From Exiguobacterium flavidum (GTDB taxonomy: Bacteria; Bacillota; Bacilli; Exiguobacteriales; Exiguobacteriaceae): DNA of 64,000 nt. The stretch is taken from positions 1 to 64,000 of the forward strand of contig NZ_QPKS01000013.1 in assembly GCF_003344535.1 (NCBI RefSeq), written 5' to 3'. Shown in pieces: positions 51,288 to 59,372 of this stretch (within the stretch, counting starts at the first letter, position 1; each line of letters opens with the position of its first letter). The notes under the pieces are model-generated. The model did not search any database and was not told the origin of the DNA. It saw nothing but the letters and a program-made list of their open reading frames with translations. Both the position numbers and the translations under genes were made by a program.

Positions 51288-51314
51288 GAGGAACAGATTA
51301 GAATTCGATGAGAG

Positions 51315-51872
51315 TCAGAGATGTTTGATGATACGGGCGGGATTCCCTCCGACGACGACGTTGTCCGGTACATCCTTGACGACGACGCTTCCTGAGGCGA
51401 CGACGACGTTATCGCCAATCGTCACGCCCGGGTTGATGACGGCACGTCCGCCGATCCAGACGTTGTCACCGATCGTGACGGGCTTGCCGAACTCGGCGCC
51501 GGAGTTCCGTTCGACCGGGTCGAGCGGATGGGCCGCGGTATAGATATGTACGCCTGGTGCCAGCATGCAATTGTTGCCGATCACGACCGGACAGATGTCG
51601 AGGATGACGCAGTCGTAGTTGGCGTAAAATCTTTCCCCGAGCGTGATGTTGTAGCCGTAGTCGCATTTGAAGCTCGGCTCGATATAGAGTGACTCACCGG
51701 TCCGCCCGATCAGTTCCCGCAGGATGTCCTTGCGTTCCGGGACGAAGTCGACGCTCAGCTGGTTGAACTGATGACAGAGGCGTTGCGCCCGTTTGCGGTC
51801 CGCGACGAGCTCCGCGTCTCCTGCGAGATAGAGTTCTCCCCGGATCATCTTCTCTTTTTCGGTGATGCTCAT
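51315..51872 (-). CDS. maa: Maltose O-acetyltransferase family protein
   Basis: The 185-residue left-handed beta-helix enzyme transfers acetyl from acetyl-CoA to sugars such as maltose or glucose. The Mac-type N-terminal helix pair ([33 protein letters not shown]) precedes hexapeptide repeats ([48 protein letters not shown]). The catalytic His is in YTAAHPLDP. It ends in the CoA-site motif [16 protein letters not shown] precedes ATG 51872. Single gene. Confidence 0.93.
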   Translation of the reverse strand: MSITEKEKMIRGELYLAGDAELVADRKRAQRLCHQFNQLSVDFVPERKDILRELIGRTGESLYIEPSFKCDYGYNITLGERFYANYDCVILDICPVVIGNNCMLAPGVHIYTAAHPLDPVERNSGAEFGKPVTIGDNVWIGGRAVINPGVTIGDNVVVASGSVVVKDVPDNVVVGGNPARIIKHL

Positions 51873-51913
51873 GTTCGTTCCCTCCTCTTTTTTTCCATTA
51901 GACCATGAAACAG

Positions 51914-51944
51914 CAAAAAAAGCCTGTCCGAAGGAGGACAGGCT
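51914..51944 (-). terminator. Terminator after the NADH oxidase gene
   Basis: On the minus strand AGCCTGTCC (51944-51936) pairs with GGACAGGCT (51929-51921), followed by TTTTTTTG. Confidence 0.9.
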
Positions 51945-51950
51945 GATGTG

Positions 51951-53306
51951 TCATTGAAGGGTGCGTGCTTTCTGTGCACCGAGCGCCTGAAGCGCTGCCT
52001 GGTTCAACAGGTTCCACGGCTTGTTGTAGTGCGGCTGGAAGAAGAAGTCGACGAAAGCGAGTTCCTCGAGCGTCATGTCATTCTGGATCGCGACGGAGAG
52101 CGTGTTCATCGACTGCGTCATGTCGATCTTCGAGATGATCTGTGCACCGACGACGCGGTTCGTCTCCTGTTCGAAGACGATCTTCAACTGGACGTCCTCA
52201 GCGGTCGGCATGAACTCCGGACGGTAGGCGTCGACGACGGTCACGCTGTCGACCGACAGGCCGAAGAACGGTGCGGCATCTTCCGTAAGTCCGGTCGAAG
52301 CGATGTTCAAATCATATAGACGGAGACCTGAAGTCCCTTGCGTCCCTTGATAGCGGACGCTCGGTGTGAGCAGGTTCTTCCCGACGAGCGTACCCATCCG
52401 GACGGCGTTCGTCGCGAGCGGGATATAGGCGTGCGTGCGGGCCGGGTTGTAGTAGACGGCACAGCTGTCGCCGGCAGAGAATATGTCCTTGTTGCTCGTG
52501 CGCATGTATTCGTCGACGATGATCGCCCCGTTCGGCAGCATGTCGATCTGTCCTTTCAGCAATTCCGTGCTCGGGCGGAATCCGACGCAGAGGATGACGA
52601 GATCCGTCTCGAACGTCCCTTTGTCAGTGACGACTTCCGTGACTGATCCGTTCTCGCCGCGGAATGCTTGGACGGTCTGACCGAGTTCGAGCTTGATGCC
52701 GCGGTCTGTCAGTGCATCTTCGATGATATCGGTGAACGAGCGGTCGAGATATTTATTCAGGATGCGGTCTGCGCTGTCGATGAACGTGACGTCCTTGCCG
52801 TACGATTCGAACGCTTCGACGAGTTCAGCGCCGATGTAGCCTGCTCCGACGACCGTGATCTTCGATGCGTCAGCCGCCTTCTCGATGATCGCCTGGGCGT
52901 GAGCGTAGTTCTTGCAGAGCTCGATCTGGTTGAGTTCGATTCCAGGGAGCGTCGGGATGATCGGCCAAGATCCGGTCGTCATGATCAAGCGGTCATACGA
53001 GTCGTACACCGTCTCGCCGGTCAACAGGTTCTTCGCGACGAGCGTCTTGTGCTCCGTATCGATTTCAAGGACGTCATGTTTGAGGCGCATCGTCGCACCG
53101 AGGCGTGCGAGTTCGTCCGGCGATGAATAGAACAAGGATTCTGCGTGCTCGACGACGCCGCCGACATGAAGTGCGATGCCGCATGAGAGGAAGGAGACGT
53201 TGTCATTTCGCTCATAGACCGTGATATCGAGGTCGGGATGGGCTTGCGTGAGTTCCTTGACTGCTGCTGTTCCTGCGTGTGTACAACCGATGACTGCTAC
53301 TTTCAT
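51951..53306 (-). CDS. nox: NADH oxidase (H2O-forming type)
   Basis: The 451-residue single-cysteine flavoprotein oxidises NADH, most likely reducing O2 to water. The FAD-binding N-terminus (VIGCTHAGTAAVKEL), the redox Cys in SFLSCGIALHVGG (near 42), the NAD loop VVGAGYIGAELVEAF (near 160) and FSAGDSCAVYY are all in place. CoA-disulfide reductases and NADH peroxidases are close relatives, so the product is not certain. Two TGTGA-N6-TCACA sites upstream fit control by Rex (NADH/NAD+) or an Fnr/ArcR-type regulator, in line with a role in NAD+ regeneration. Confidence 0.87.
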   Translation of the reverse strand: MKVAVIGCTHAGTAAVKELTQAHPDLDITVYERNDNVSFLSCGIALHVGGVVEHAESLFYSSPDELARLGATMRLKHDVLEIDTEHKTLVAKNLLTGETVYDSYDRLIMTTGSWPIIPTLPGIELNQIELCKNYAHAQAIIEKAADASKITVVGAGYIGAELVEAFESYGKDVTFIDSADRILNKYLDRSFTDIIEDALTDRGIKLELGQTVQAFRGENGSVTEVVTDKGTFETDLVILCVGFRPSTELLKGQIDMLPNGAIIVDEYMRTSNKDIFSAGDSCAVYYNPARTHAYIPLATNAVRMGTLVGKNLLTPSVRYQGTQGTSGLRLYDLNIASTGLTEDAAPFFGLSVDSVTVVDAYRPEFMPTAEDVQLKIVFEQETNRVVGAQIISKIDMTQSMNTLSVAIQNDMTLEELAFVDFFFQPHYNKPWNLLNQAALQALGAQKARTLQ

Positions 53307-53341
53307 GTTGGTTTCGCTCCTTATATGAATGAGTTGGATGT

Positions 53342-53359
53342 TTGTGAGTTAAATCACAT
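53342..53359. promoter_or_regulatory. Rex/Fnr-like operator 1 of nox
   Basis: TTGTGAGTTAAATCACAT has the TGTGA-N6-TCACA form used by Rex and by Crp/Fnr-type regulators. It lies 36 bp upstream of the nox start. Confidence 0.6.
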
Positions 53360-53441
53360 TCTTTCGATAAACTTAGTATATTTTTTCACAAAGTCTTTTG
53401 CAAGTCTTCTTTGTGCAAAAATGAGCATATTTTTGTCTAAA

Positions 53442-53459
53442 ATGTGAATTCAATCACAA
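53442..53459. promoter_or_regulatory. Rex/Fnr-like operator 2 of nox
   Basis: ATGTGAATTCAATCACAA is a second TGTGA-N6-TCACA site, 100 bp from the first. Between them, CACAAAG (53387-53393) and CTTTGTG (53409-53415) form another inverted repeat. Confidence 0.6.
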
Positions 53460-53549
53460 TAAGTATTTGCTCGTTGTTTTTAGTTTAAGAAGAGCAGGAT
53501 TAGGGAATATCAATTTTGTTGGATTCTGGACGAAGGGATGGGACACGAT

Positions 53550-53710
53550 GGATACCGAGAGGACAATGCATCTATTCGCTTTACCGGATTTCTAGCATCG
53601 CCTGTCTGACGATCAGTCGGTAACGATCTAGAAATCGGGGAGAGAATAGATGAATACCCAAACGGAATATAGACCTCTCCGATGCACAGGAACGGAGAGG
53701 GAACTAAACT
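53550..53710 (+). ncRNA. Folded leader RNA of the YitT-type gene with masked ribosome site
   Basis: Three stems are evident. CATCTATTC (53569-53577) pairs with GAATAGATG (53644-53652); inside it GATTTCTAG (53587-53595) pairs with CTAGAAATC (53628-53636), capped by a short stem. After this, CCTCTCCG (53674-53681) pairs with CGGAGAGG (53693-53700), which is the ribosome site 10 nt before ATG 53711. An upstream GAGAGG (53557-53562) could instead pair with CCTCTC and free the site. This is the layout of a translational switch, but it matches no riboswitch class I recognise. Confidence 0.55.
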
Positions 53711-54331
53711 ATGAAACGTATCGCAACCATTCTAGCCGGGACGCTGTTGATGGCGTTCGGCTACTATACCTTGAATGAACAATTCGGACTGGCTGAAGGA
53801 GGCTTCATCGGGCTATCGCTCCTTGGACGCTATTTCTTCGACATCAATCCGGCCATCACGATGCTCGCGCTCGACCTGCCATTCTTCATCGGCGCCTTCT
53901 TTTTGAAGGGCAGGCGCTTCGTGATGGAGGCACTTCTTTCGGCAGGCGCACTGTCGGTTTTCTACGAGATGTGGCACAGATTCGACCTGTTCCACTTTCC
54001 GGAGCAGGCGTGGCCGGCGACATTGATCGCTGCGCTCGCAAGCGGTGTCGTCACCGGATACGGACTCGGTCTCGTTCTTAAGAGCGGAGGGGCGACAGGA
54101 GGCGACGACCTGCTGTCGATGGCGCTCAGCAAGATGACCGGTGTCTCGATCGGGACGATCCTGTTCGCTCTCGACGCGCTCGTCTTGATGATCTCGCTCG
54201 TCTACTTGCCGCTCAGCTTGACGCTCTATACGCTGCTCGCGGTCGGCGTCGCCGGACGAATCGTCACGGTGATGACGCGGGAGCCGAAGAGCGTTCGAAA
54301 CGTCAAACCGATACCAGTCAACGTCAAATGA
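53711..54331 (+). CDS. YitT family membrane protein
   Basis: The 206-residue protein has five to six membrane helices and DUF161 features: YYTLNEQFGLAEGGFIGLSLLGRYFF, LDLPFFIGAFFLKGRRF, and GYGLGLVLKSGGATGGDDLLSMALSKMTGVSIG. The cytosolic DUF2179 domain found at the C-terminus of full-length YitT proteins (about 280 residues) is missing, so this is the short form. Its function is unknown. The ribosome site GGAGAGG is within a hairpin of the folded leader, suggesting translational regulation. A strong terminator follows. Confidence 0.85.
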   Translation: MKRIATILAGTLLMAFGYYTLNEQFGLAEGGFIGLSLLGRYFFDINPAITMLALDLPFFIGAFFLKGRRFVMEALLSAGALSVFYEMWHRFDLFHFPEQAWPATLIAALASGVVTGYGLGLVLKSGGATGGDDLLSMALSKMTGVSIGTILFALDALVLMISLVYLPLSLTLYTLLAVGVAGRIVTVMTREPKSVRNVKPIPVNVK

Positions 54332-54336
54332 CGATG

Positions 54337-54366
54337 CTCCTTCCTGTCACCAGGAAGGAGTTTTTT
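54337..54366 (+). terminator. Terminator after the YitT gene
   Basis: CTCCTTCCTG (54337-54346) pairs with CAGGAAGGAG (54351-54360), then TTTTTT. Confidence 0.9.
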
Positions 54367-54402
54367 CATGCAGCCTTGAAATAGGGTAGGGGGAGGGATT
54401 AG

Positions 54403-54984
54403 ATGATCAGAACTGCACGGCCAGACGACGCGGAGGCGATCGCCCCGCTCATCCATCATGCCATCCATGAAATCGCGGAGACCTTGACCGGTGCGTCAGA
54501 GGAGACGCTTGTCCGCATGCGTCTCGAAGCGCTCGTCCGCCTGCGAGGCAACCGCCTCAGCTATGAGAACACGCTCGTCGCGGAACATGAAGGCGAGGTC
54601 GCCGGAATCGTCATCGCCTATCCGGGATACGAGGCGGAGAAACTCGATGCGAGCTTGAGCGCCTATATCGCGACCTGCACAGGGACCGTTCCGGTGATCG
54701 ACGTGGAGACGGAAGGGGACGTCTACTACATCGACACGCTGTCGGTCGCGCCGGAATACGGGGGAAAAGGAATCGGGACGCGCCTGCTCGAAGCAGCTTC
54801 GACAAGGGGCGAGAAGCTCGGATGCGGCTCGGTGACGCTGAACGCCGATCAGTCGAACGCAGGAGCGCAGCGGCTCTACCGGCGGCTCGGGTTCGAGAGG
54901 ACCAAGACGGTCCAGATCAGCGGCAGCCAGTTCGACTATATGGAGAGAAGGTTCGACCGTGAAGAAGGACAGCAACATGATTGA
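54403..54984 (+). CDS. GNAT family N-acetyltransferase
   Basis: The 193-residue protein has the GNAT core: N-terminal IRTARPDDAEAIAPL, the central YIDTLSVAPEYGGKGIGTRLLEA with the acetyl-CoA pyrophosphate loop (Q/RxxGxG/A form GGKGIG near 122) and the C-terminal SNAGAQRLYRRLGFE. The substrate is unknown. It overlaps the alkD gene by 8 bp and starts a three-gene unit (GNAT, AlkD, GNAT). Confidence 0.9.
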   Translation: MIRTARPDDAEAIAPLIHHAIHEIAETLTGASEETLVRMRLEALVRLRGNRLSYENTLVAEHEGEVAGIVIAYPGYEAEKLDASLSAYIATCTGTVPVIDVETEGDVYYIDTLSVAPEYGGKGIGTRLLEAASTRGEKLGCGSVTLNADQSNAGAQRLYRRLGFERTKTVQISGSQFDYMERRFDREEGQQHD

Positions 54985-55645
54985 ACGGCTCGATGAGGGA
55001 CTCGCGCCTTATCGTGATGAGGAGAAGGCACGTCAGATGTCGGCCTACATGCGCAACCAGTATCCGTTCCTCGGCATCCAGACGCCGGCCCGGCGAAGCG
55101 TGACGAAACCGCTGTTCAAGGCGTCGACGCTCGACTGGGACTTCGTTGATGCATTGTACGAAAAGCCGGAGCGCGAGTACCAGGTGATCGCGGTCGATTA
55201 CTTGGCGCACCACGCGTCGTCACTCGGGTGGGAAGACCTTGGACGGCTGAAGCGCTTGATCGAGACGAAATCCTGGTGGGACACCGTCGACGCCATCGCG
55301 AGTACGCTCGTCGGCAGCATCGTCCGGCGTTATCCCGAGACGAATTCTGTCATGGACGAGTGGATCGAGGACGAGAACCTGTGGGTCCGGCGGACGGCGA
55401 TCCTCCATCAGCTCAGCTTCAAAGGAGAGACGGACGAGGAGCGTCTGTTTGCGTACTGCAGGCGTTGCGCGGACGAGAAGGAATTCTTCATCGCGAAGGC
55501 GATCGGCTGGGCGCTGCGTCAATATGCGCGAACCGCGCCGGACCGGGTGGAAGATTTTCTTGTGAAGGAGAAGCTCCAGGCGCTGAGCGTCCGGGAAGCA
55601 TCAAAACATTTGGAGATGAAAAAGAAGTCGGGGGACCTTGAATGA
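54977..55645 (+). CDS. DNA alkylation repair protein (AlkD-like glycosylase)
   Basis: The 222-residue HEAT-repeat protein matches AlkD, which removes 3- and 7-methylpurines without base flipping. Typical segments are YPFLGIQTPARRSVTKPLF at the N-terminus, EREYQVIAVDYLAHHAS, TKSWWDTVDAIASTLVG with the catalytic Asp and Trp residues (near 108-112), and WVRRTAILHQLSFKGETDEERLFAYC. ATG 54977 has AAGAAGGA 7 bp upstream and is used instead of GTG 54959. The gene is coupled to GNAT genes on both sides. Confidence 0.92.
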   Translation: MIERLDEGLAPYRDEEKARQMSAYMRNQYPFLGIQTPARRSVTKPLFKASTLDWDFVDALYEKPEREYQVIAVDYLAHHASSLGWEDLGRLKRLIETKSWWDTVDAIASTLVGSIVRRYPETNSVMDEWIEDENLWVRRTAILHQLSFKGETDEERLFAYCRRCADEKEFFIAKAIGWALRQYARTAPDRVEDFLVKEKLQALSVREASKHLEMKKKSGDLE

Positions 55646-56094
55646 ATGAAGAACAGGTAAGTTTGATTGAACTGACGGAAGAGAATTGGTACGACTGCTG
55701 TCAGCTTGAGGTCACTTCGGAACAAGCCGGCTTCATCGAGCCGAACGCGGTTTCGATCGCACAGTCGAAGTTCACGCCGTCGCTCGTCACTCGGGCGATC
55801 GTCCATCAGGGCGAGACGGCCGGATTCCTGATGGACAATTCGGAACCGGAAGAGCTCGACGGCCACTGGGTCTACCGGATCATGGTCGATCGCAAGCATC
55901 AGGGAAAAGGGATCGGGAAAGCAGCGACACGTCTGATGATCGCTGAGATGGAGCAGCTGCCAAAAATCCGGAAGATCGTCGTCGGCTATCATCCGGACAA
56001 CACGGGGGCGCATCAATTGTACGCAAGTCTCGGTTTCAAGGACGAAGGGGACCGCTTCGGCAAGGAGATGGCCGTCGTCAAAAAAATCAAATGA
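55642..56094 (+). CDS. GNAT family acetyltransferase, spermidine acetyltransferase-like
   Basis: The 150-residue protein resembles polyamine acetyltransferases such as BltD: SLIELTEENWYDCCQLEV at the N-terminus, the acetyl-CoA loop RKHQGKGIGKAA (near 85-96) and the C-terminal NTGAHQLYASLGFKDEGD. The start ATG 55642 overlaps the alkD stop (ATGA). The polyamine substrate is inferred from similarity only. The second MITE-like element begins 10 bp after its stop. Confidence 0.85.
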   Translation: MNEEQVSLIELTEENWYDCCQLEVTSEQAGFIEPNAVSIAQSKFTPSLVTRAIVHQGETAGFLMDNSEPEELDGHWVYRIMVDRKHQGKGIGKAATRLMIAEMEQLPKIRKIVVGYHPDNTGAHQLYASLGFKDEGDRFGKEMAVVKKIK

Positions 56095-56104
56095 GCTACG
56101 AAAC

Positions 56105-56361
56105 GAGAAGAGGATGGCTCAAAAGTCCATCTGTAAAAGAGATACGGGAGCGGATTCCAAATCCGCTCCCGTATCTCTTCGTCTAGATGAAACCACTCGC
56201 TTCACGCGACTCCTGCAGGGAAAAGCGCGATGCGTCGCGCTGTGAGAGACGAAAAAGACCCGCTTCCCTGTCCGAAAATGGAAAGGGAGGCGCGGCTTGT
56301 GTCTCGCCTGAGGAAAGCGATTGAAGATCGAGTGGTTCTTTTTTTGAGTCACCCTCTTTCA
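56105..56361. repeat. MITE-like dispersed repeat, copy 2 (about 257 bp)
   Basis: The interval between convergent genes is a second element. Its ends are inverted repeats related to copy 1: AAGAGGATGGCTCAAAAGT at the left (56108-56126) and AAAGAGGGTGACTCAAAA on the minus strand at the right (56359-56342). Near the left end is a perfect 18-bp hairpin (56138-56155 with 56161-56178). Towards the right, GCGACTCCTGCAGGGAAAAG and CTGAGGAAAGCGATTGAAG resemble a Bacillales repeat core. The right end overlaps the stop codon of the GT-C-like gene. Confidence 0.65.
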
Positions 56362-57717
56362 TTTCAGCCGGTAAAGGACGGCAGAGGCATCTTCAGGCTC
56401 AAAACGCGAATCCGACTCGAACGAGGCGACGCGTTCGACGTCGATTTTCGCGCCCTGCTCCCGAAGCCGCTCGAGCAGGCGGCCGGTCACGTAGCTGTCA
56501 CGTCCTTTCGGCTCAGCCTTCCACTTACTGAGCGAGGCGACCGGAACGATCCGGACTTCAGGACGGGAGAAGCTGAACTGGCGCGCCTCCTCGTCCGTGA
56601 AGACGGTCGCGTCCGGTGGCAGCTCCTCTGAAATCCAGTCCGCGAGCTGAATCGTCGCCGGCGGTTGATTCGCCTGTTCGACGAGTGCAAGTCCGAGATA
56701 GAACTGGGTGAGCGCGAACAAGGCGACAGGGAGAGCCGGACGACGCAGCAAATAGAACGCAAGGATGAGGACGAGCGGCAACAGATGGCGCGGTTTGTCG
56801 ATGTTCTGCGCAAGGAGCGCCCAGGCGAAATAGGTGGAAGCCGTCACTCCCCACCAGCGTTCGATCCGGCCGGGGCGCTGTGCGAGAAACGCAAGACCGA
56901 GCAATCCGATCATGGAACCGAACGCGAAGCCGTGCCAGAATATCTGCTTCAGGACAAGGAGCAGCCGACCGACGAGCGGCTCGGCGTCCGTCGCGGCACT
57001 CCCGCCCCAGTCCGAGAAATGACCGTCGACGAAGCTGAGGGCAAGGCGGGCGAACGTGAGCGGTCCGCCTGTCGAGAAGGCGACCGGCAGGAGCCAGGCG
57101 AGCTGGGCGAGCGCAAGGACAGACAGTTCCGAGACGAGCTGCCAGCCGTCCTTCCGCTTCTGGAAGAGCAGAAAGAGCAGGATGATGCCGACTGGTGCGT
57201 AAGAGAGCCGGGTCGCCATCAGGAGACCGAACAGGAGGTATGGCAGGAGACGCCGCTTCCCGAGTCTCGCCTGCTCGACACTCCAGGCGAACCAGACGAG
57301 CAGGCCGAGCGCAAGACCGTCCGACATCCCGGTCGCGCTGATCACGACGATCGAAGCGATCAGGTTCAAGGCGATCGCCTGCAGCAGGGCGAGCGAATCG
57401 CGCGCAGACCTCTTCAGCAAGAGGTAGGCCGGAATGACGCTGCTCGCAAAGCCGATCGTCGAGACGGTGCCAAGAGACAGCACCGGGGCGAACGGCAGTG
57501 CCGTCGCGACGAGGATGAAGAGTGGATAGCCGGGGAAGTGCGGCCTGAGATCGGCGAGATCGTACTGGTCGACGGCGAGCGCGAAGTTCGCGATGTCGTA
57601 GCTTGCTGCGAACGGGCTGATATAGAGAAGGCGATACGCCAAGACGGCGAGGAAGAGCAAGGCGACCCATAGAAAAAGCGACCGCCCGGTGAAGAGACGA
57701 TCGCGAAACTGCTTCAA
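56359..57717 (-). CDS. GT-C-like multi-spanning membrane protein (probable polyprenol-sugar glycosyltransferase)
   Basis: The 452-residue protein has about eleven membrane helices and a soluble C-terminal end. The first extracytoplasmic loop has FAASYDIANFALAVDQYDL with an Asp, then RPHFPGYPLFILVATALP, like PMT/ArnT-type GT-C enzymes that transfer sugars from polyprenyl phosphate outside the membrane. The C-terminal end TVFTDEEARQF... RIVPVASLSKW resembles extracytoplasmic tails of that fold. The start TTG 57717 is within the stop of the FTR1 gene (TTGA overlap) and follows AAGGAGG by 4 bp. It is the last gene of the right-edge operon. Confidence 0.75.
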   Translation of the reverse strand: MKQFRDRLFTGRSLFLWVALLFLAVLAYRLLYISPFAASYDIANFALAVDQYDLADLRPHFPGYPLFILVATALPFAPVLSLGTVSTIGFASSVIPAYLLLKRSARDSLALLQAIALNLIASIVVISATGMSDGLALGLLVWFAWSVEQARLGKRRLLPYLLFGLLMATRLSYAPVGIILLFLLFQKRKDGWQLVSELSVLALAQLAWLLPVAFSTGGPLTFARLALSFVDGHFSDWGGSAATDAEPLVGRLLLVLKQIFWHGFAFGSMIGLLGLAFLAQRPGRIERWWGVTASTYFAWALLAQNIDKPRHLLPLVLILAFYLLRRPALPVALFALTQFYLGLALVEQANQPPATIQLADWISEELPPDATVFTDEEARQFSFSRPEVRIVPVASLSKWKAEPKGRDSYVTGRLLERLREQGAKIDVERVASFESDSRFEPEDASAVLYRLK

Positions 57718-58628
57718 GAAGCCTCCTTGAGGCGGGCTGTTTTCGGTGAGCGGTTCTGGAGGAAGAGCATCCAGCCTGCGAATCCGAAGTAACCCCACCA
57801 GGCGAGTACTTGTTCGAGCGACGGATTGTGGCTGTAGCCGAACATCGCTGCCATGAACGTACCGATCTGACCGCTGATGAGCGTCGTGTTGCCGGTGTCG
57901 CGCAAGTATTGCACCTGATCGATGTAGTGCTCAGGCATGAAGTGGACGATGTTGTAGACCGCAGCGGGCGTACCATCCGCGTTCGAAAGGAAACTGCCGA
58001 TCAGTCCGAGGTCCTGAAAACGCCCAATCGTCTGAACGAGCATGCCCGCCGCGATGAACAGGATCAGGACGCCTGTCACCTGGAAGAACCGTTTGACGGA
58101 AATCTTCATCGTACCGGAGACGAAGAGATATCCGATGATGAGGGCGAGCAGGAGACCGGACAGTGCTCCGTAGCTCGTCAGCACCTTCTCGATCTCCCCG
58201 CCCGAGATGGCGGCGAAGAAGAAGACCGTTTCGACTCCTTCGCGGACGATGACGAGGAAGGAATGGACGATCATCGTGATGGCGCTGCCGGCCGAAACGG
58301 CGGCGGCGACCTTCGCCTGTGTCGCTTTCTGATTCTCTTTTGCCTCCTTGCCCATCCAGAGCACCATGTGCGTCAGCAGGATGACTGAGACGATCATGAT
58401 TCCGAGGCGGAGGTAGGTATCGCTGCCGAAGCTCGCGAAGCTCGTGAAGACGACTTGGAACAGGAAGGCCGTGCCGACGCTGACGAGCAACGCTAGACCG
58501 ACACCGGCATATACCCATTTCTTATATTGAGGCGCGTTCAGGCGGTCGAGATAGCCGAGGATGAGCCCGACGATCAGGACGGCTTCGAGACATTCGCGCA
58601 GCGTGATCAAAAAAGCTTGAAAGTCCAT
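57714..58628 (-). CDS. FTR1 family iron permease
   Basis: The 304-residue membrane protein has seven helices and the two iron-binding REXXE motifs, RECLEAV in helix 1 (residues 11-17) and REGVETV in helix 4 (near 130). It should carry ferric or ferrous iron across the membrane, as in EfeU/Ftr1 systems. The usual bacterial partners EfeO and EfeB are not here; upstream is instead a secreted helical protein with a C-terminal anchor. A 12-bp gap to that gene and the overlap with the GT-C-like gene place it firmly inside the sugar-transfer operon. Confidence 0.92.
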   Translation of the reverse strand: MDFQAFLITLRECLEAVLIVGLILGYLDRLNAPQYKKWVYAGVGLALLVSVGTAFLFQVVFTSFASFGSDTYLRLGIMIVSVILLTHMVLWMGKEAKENQKATQAKVAAAVSAGSAITMIVHSFLVIVREGVETVFFFAAISGGEIEKVLTSYGALSGLLLALIIGYLFVSGTMKISVKRFFQVTGVLILFIAAGMLVQTIGRFQDLGLIGSFLSNADGTPAAVYNIVHFMPEHYIDQVQYLRDTGNTTLISGQIGTFMAAMFGYSHNPSLEQVLAWWGYFGFAGWMLFLQNRSPKTARLKEAS

Positions 58629-58640
58629 ACTGTTTCCTCC

Positions 58641-59372
58641 TTACTGATTGCGGCGTTTCTTGAGTTGACCGATGACGACGAGGGCGATGAGGACGACTAC
58701 GAGAACGAGGGCGACGAGCTTCCAGATGGCATCCGTGCCGAACGTCTGGCCGAGGAAGGAATCCTCCTCCGTGAAGACGCCCGTCTTCTCTTCGCCCGGC
58801 AGAACGAAGATTGGCGTGACCGTCGTCTCGATTTCCTTTATCGCGGCATCGAACGCCTGTTTATCGCTCGGCTTCTTGCCGACGCCGAACAGACCGGGAT
58901 TTCCAAGGGCGGTTAATGCATCATCAAAGGAAGTATACAATTTTTCAGAGACGTCCGCACCTTCCTGCTGCTTGACGTAAGGTGCTAGCACGTCATACGT
59001 GCCGCGTGCCTTCGCGAGCAGGAGCTTTGCCTGTCCGAAATCCTCGAATTGTTCGTCAGCGAAGTGGAGCCGGCGTTCGATGTTCTGGCGCAGGGCGACA
59101 CGGTAGGCTTGTTTCGCGGCCTCTCCGTCCTGTCGTTCAATGCCGTCCTCGATCGCTTCCTTCGCTTCCGGGAAGTACATCGAAAACTCTTTATCATAGG
59201 CGCTGAATGTCTCTTCTGCAAGGTCGTATTGTTTCGCATCGATCTGTTCAGCGAATTTCTTGTAGGCTTCAGCGAATGCTTCCTTCCCCGGGTCTCCGTA
59301 ACTGTAGGCGAATGCCGGCAACGGAGTGAGCAGGATCAGGAAGGCGAGGCTGAGGGAGAGTAATCGTTTCAA
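58641..59372 (-). CDS. Extracellular helical protein with C-terminal membrane anchor, FTR1 partner candidate
   Basis: The 243-residue protein has a signal peptide (ends PLPAFA, cut near residue 21), a helical extracellular region with repeated A/Y/F spacing (AYKKFAEQIDAKQYDLAEET; AKQAYRVALRQNIERRLHF), a C-terminal membrane helix (WKLVALVLVVVLIALVVIG) and a basic end (KKRRNQ). The pattern is reminiscent of the extracytoplasmic N-terminal domain found fused to some FTR1 permeases. The start is TTG 59372, with AAAGGAGG 7 bp upstream, overlapping the GT2 stop (TTGA). Iron binding is inferred. Confidence 0.7.
   Translation of the reverse strand: MKRLLSLSLAFLILLTPLPAFAYSYGDPGKEAFAEAYKKFAEQIDAKQYDLAEETFSAYDKEFSMYFPEAKEAIEDGIERQDGEAAKQAYRVALRQNIERRLHFADEQFEDFGQAKLLLAKARGTYDVLAPYVKQQEGADVSEKLYTSFDDALTALGNPGLFGVGKKPSDKQAFDAAIKEIETTVTPIFVLPGEEKTGVFTEEDSFLGQTFGTDAIWKLVALVLVVVLIALVVIGQLKKRRNQ

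Noticed and set aside
53521-53710. Guanidine-I (ykkC) riboswitch
   Set aside because: CCGAGAGG recalls a short ykkC element, but the other conserved ykkC blocks are missing and the stem order differs.
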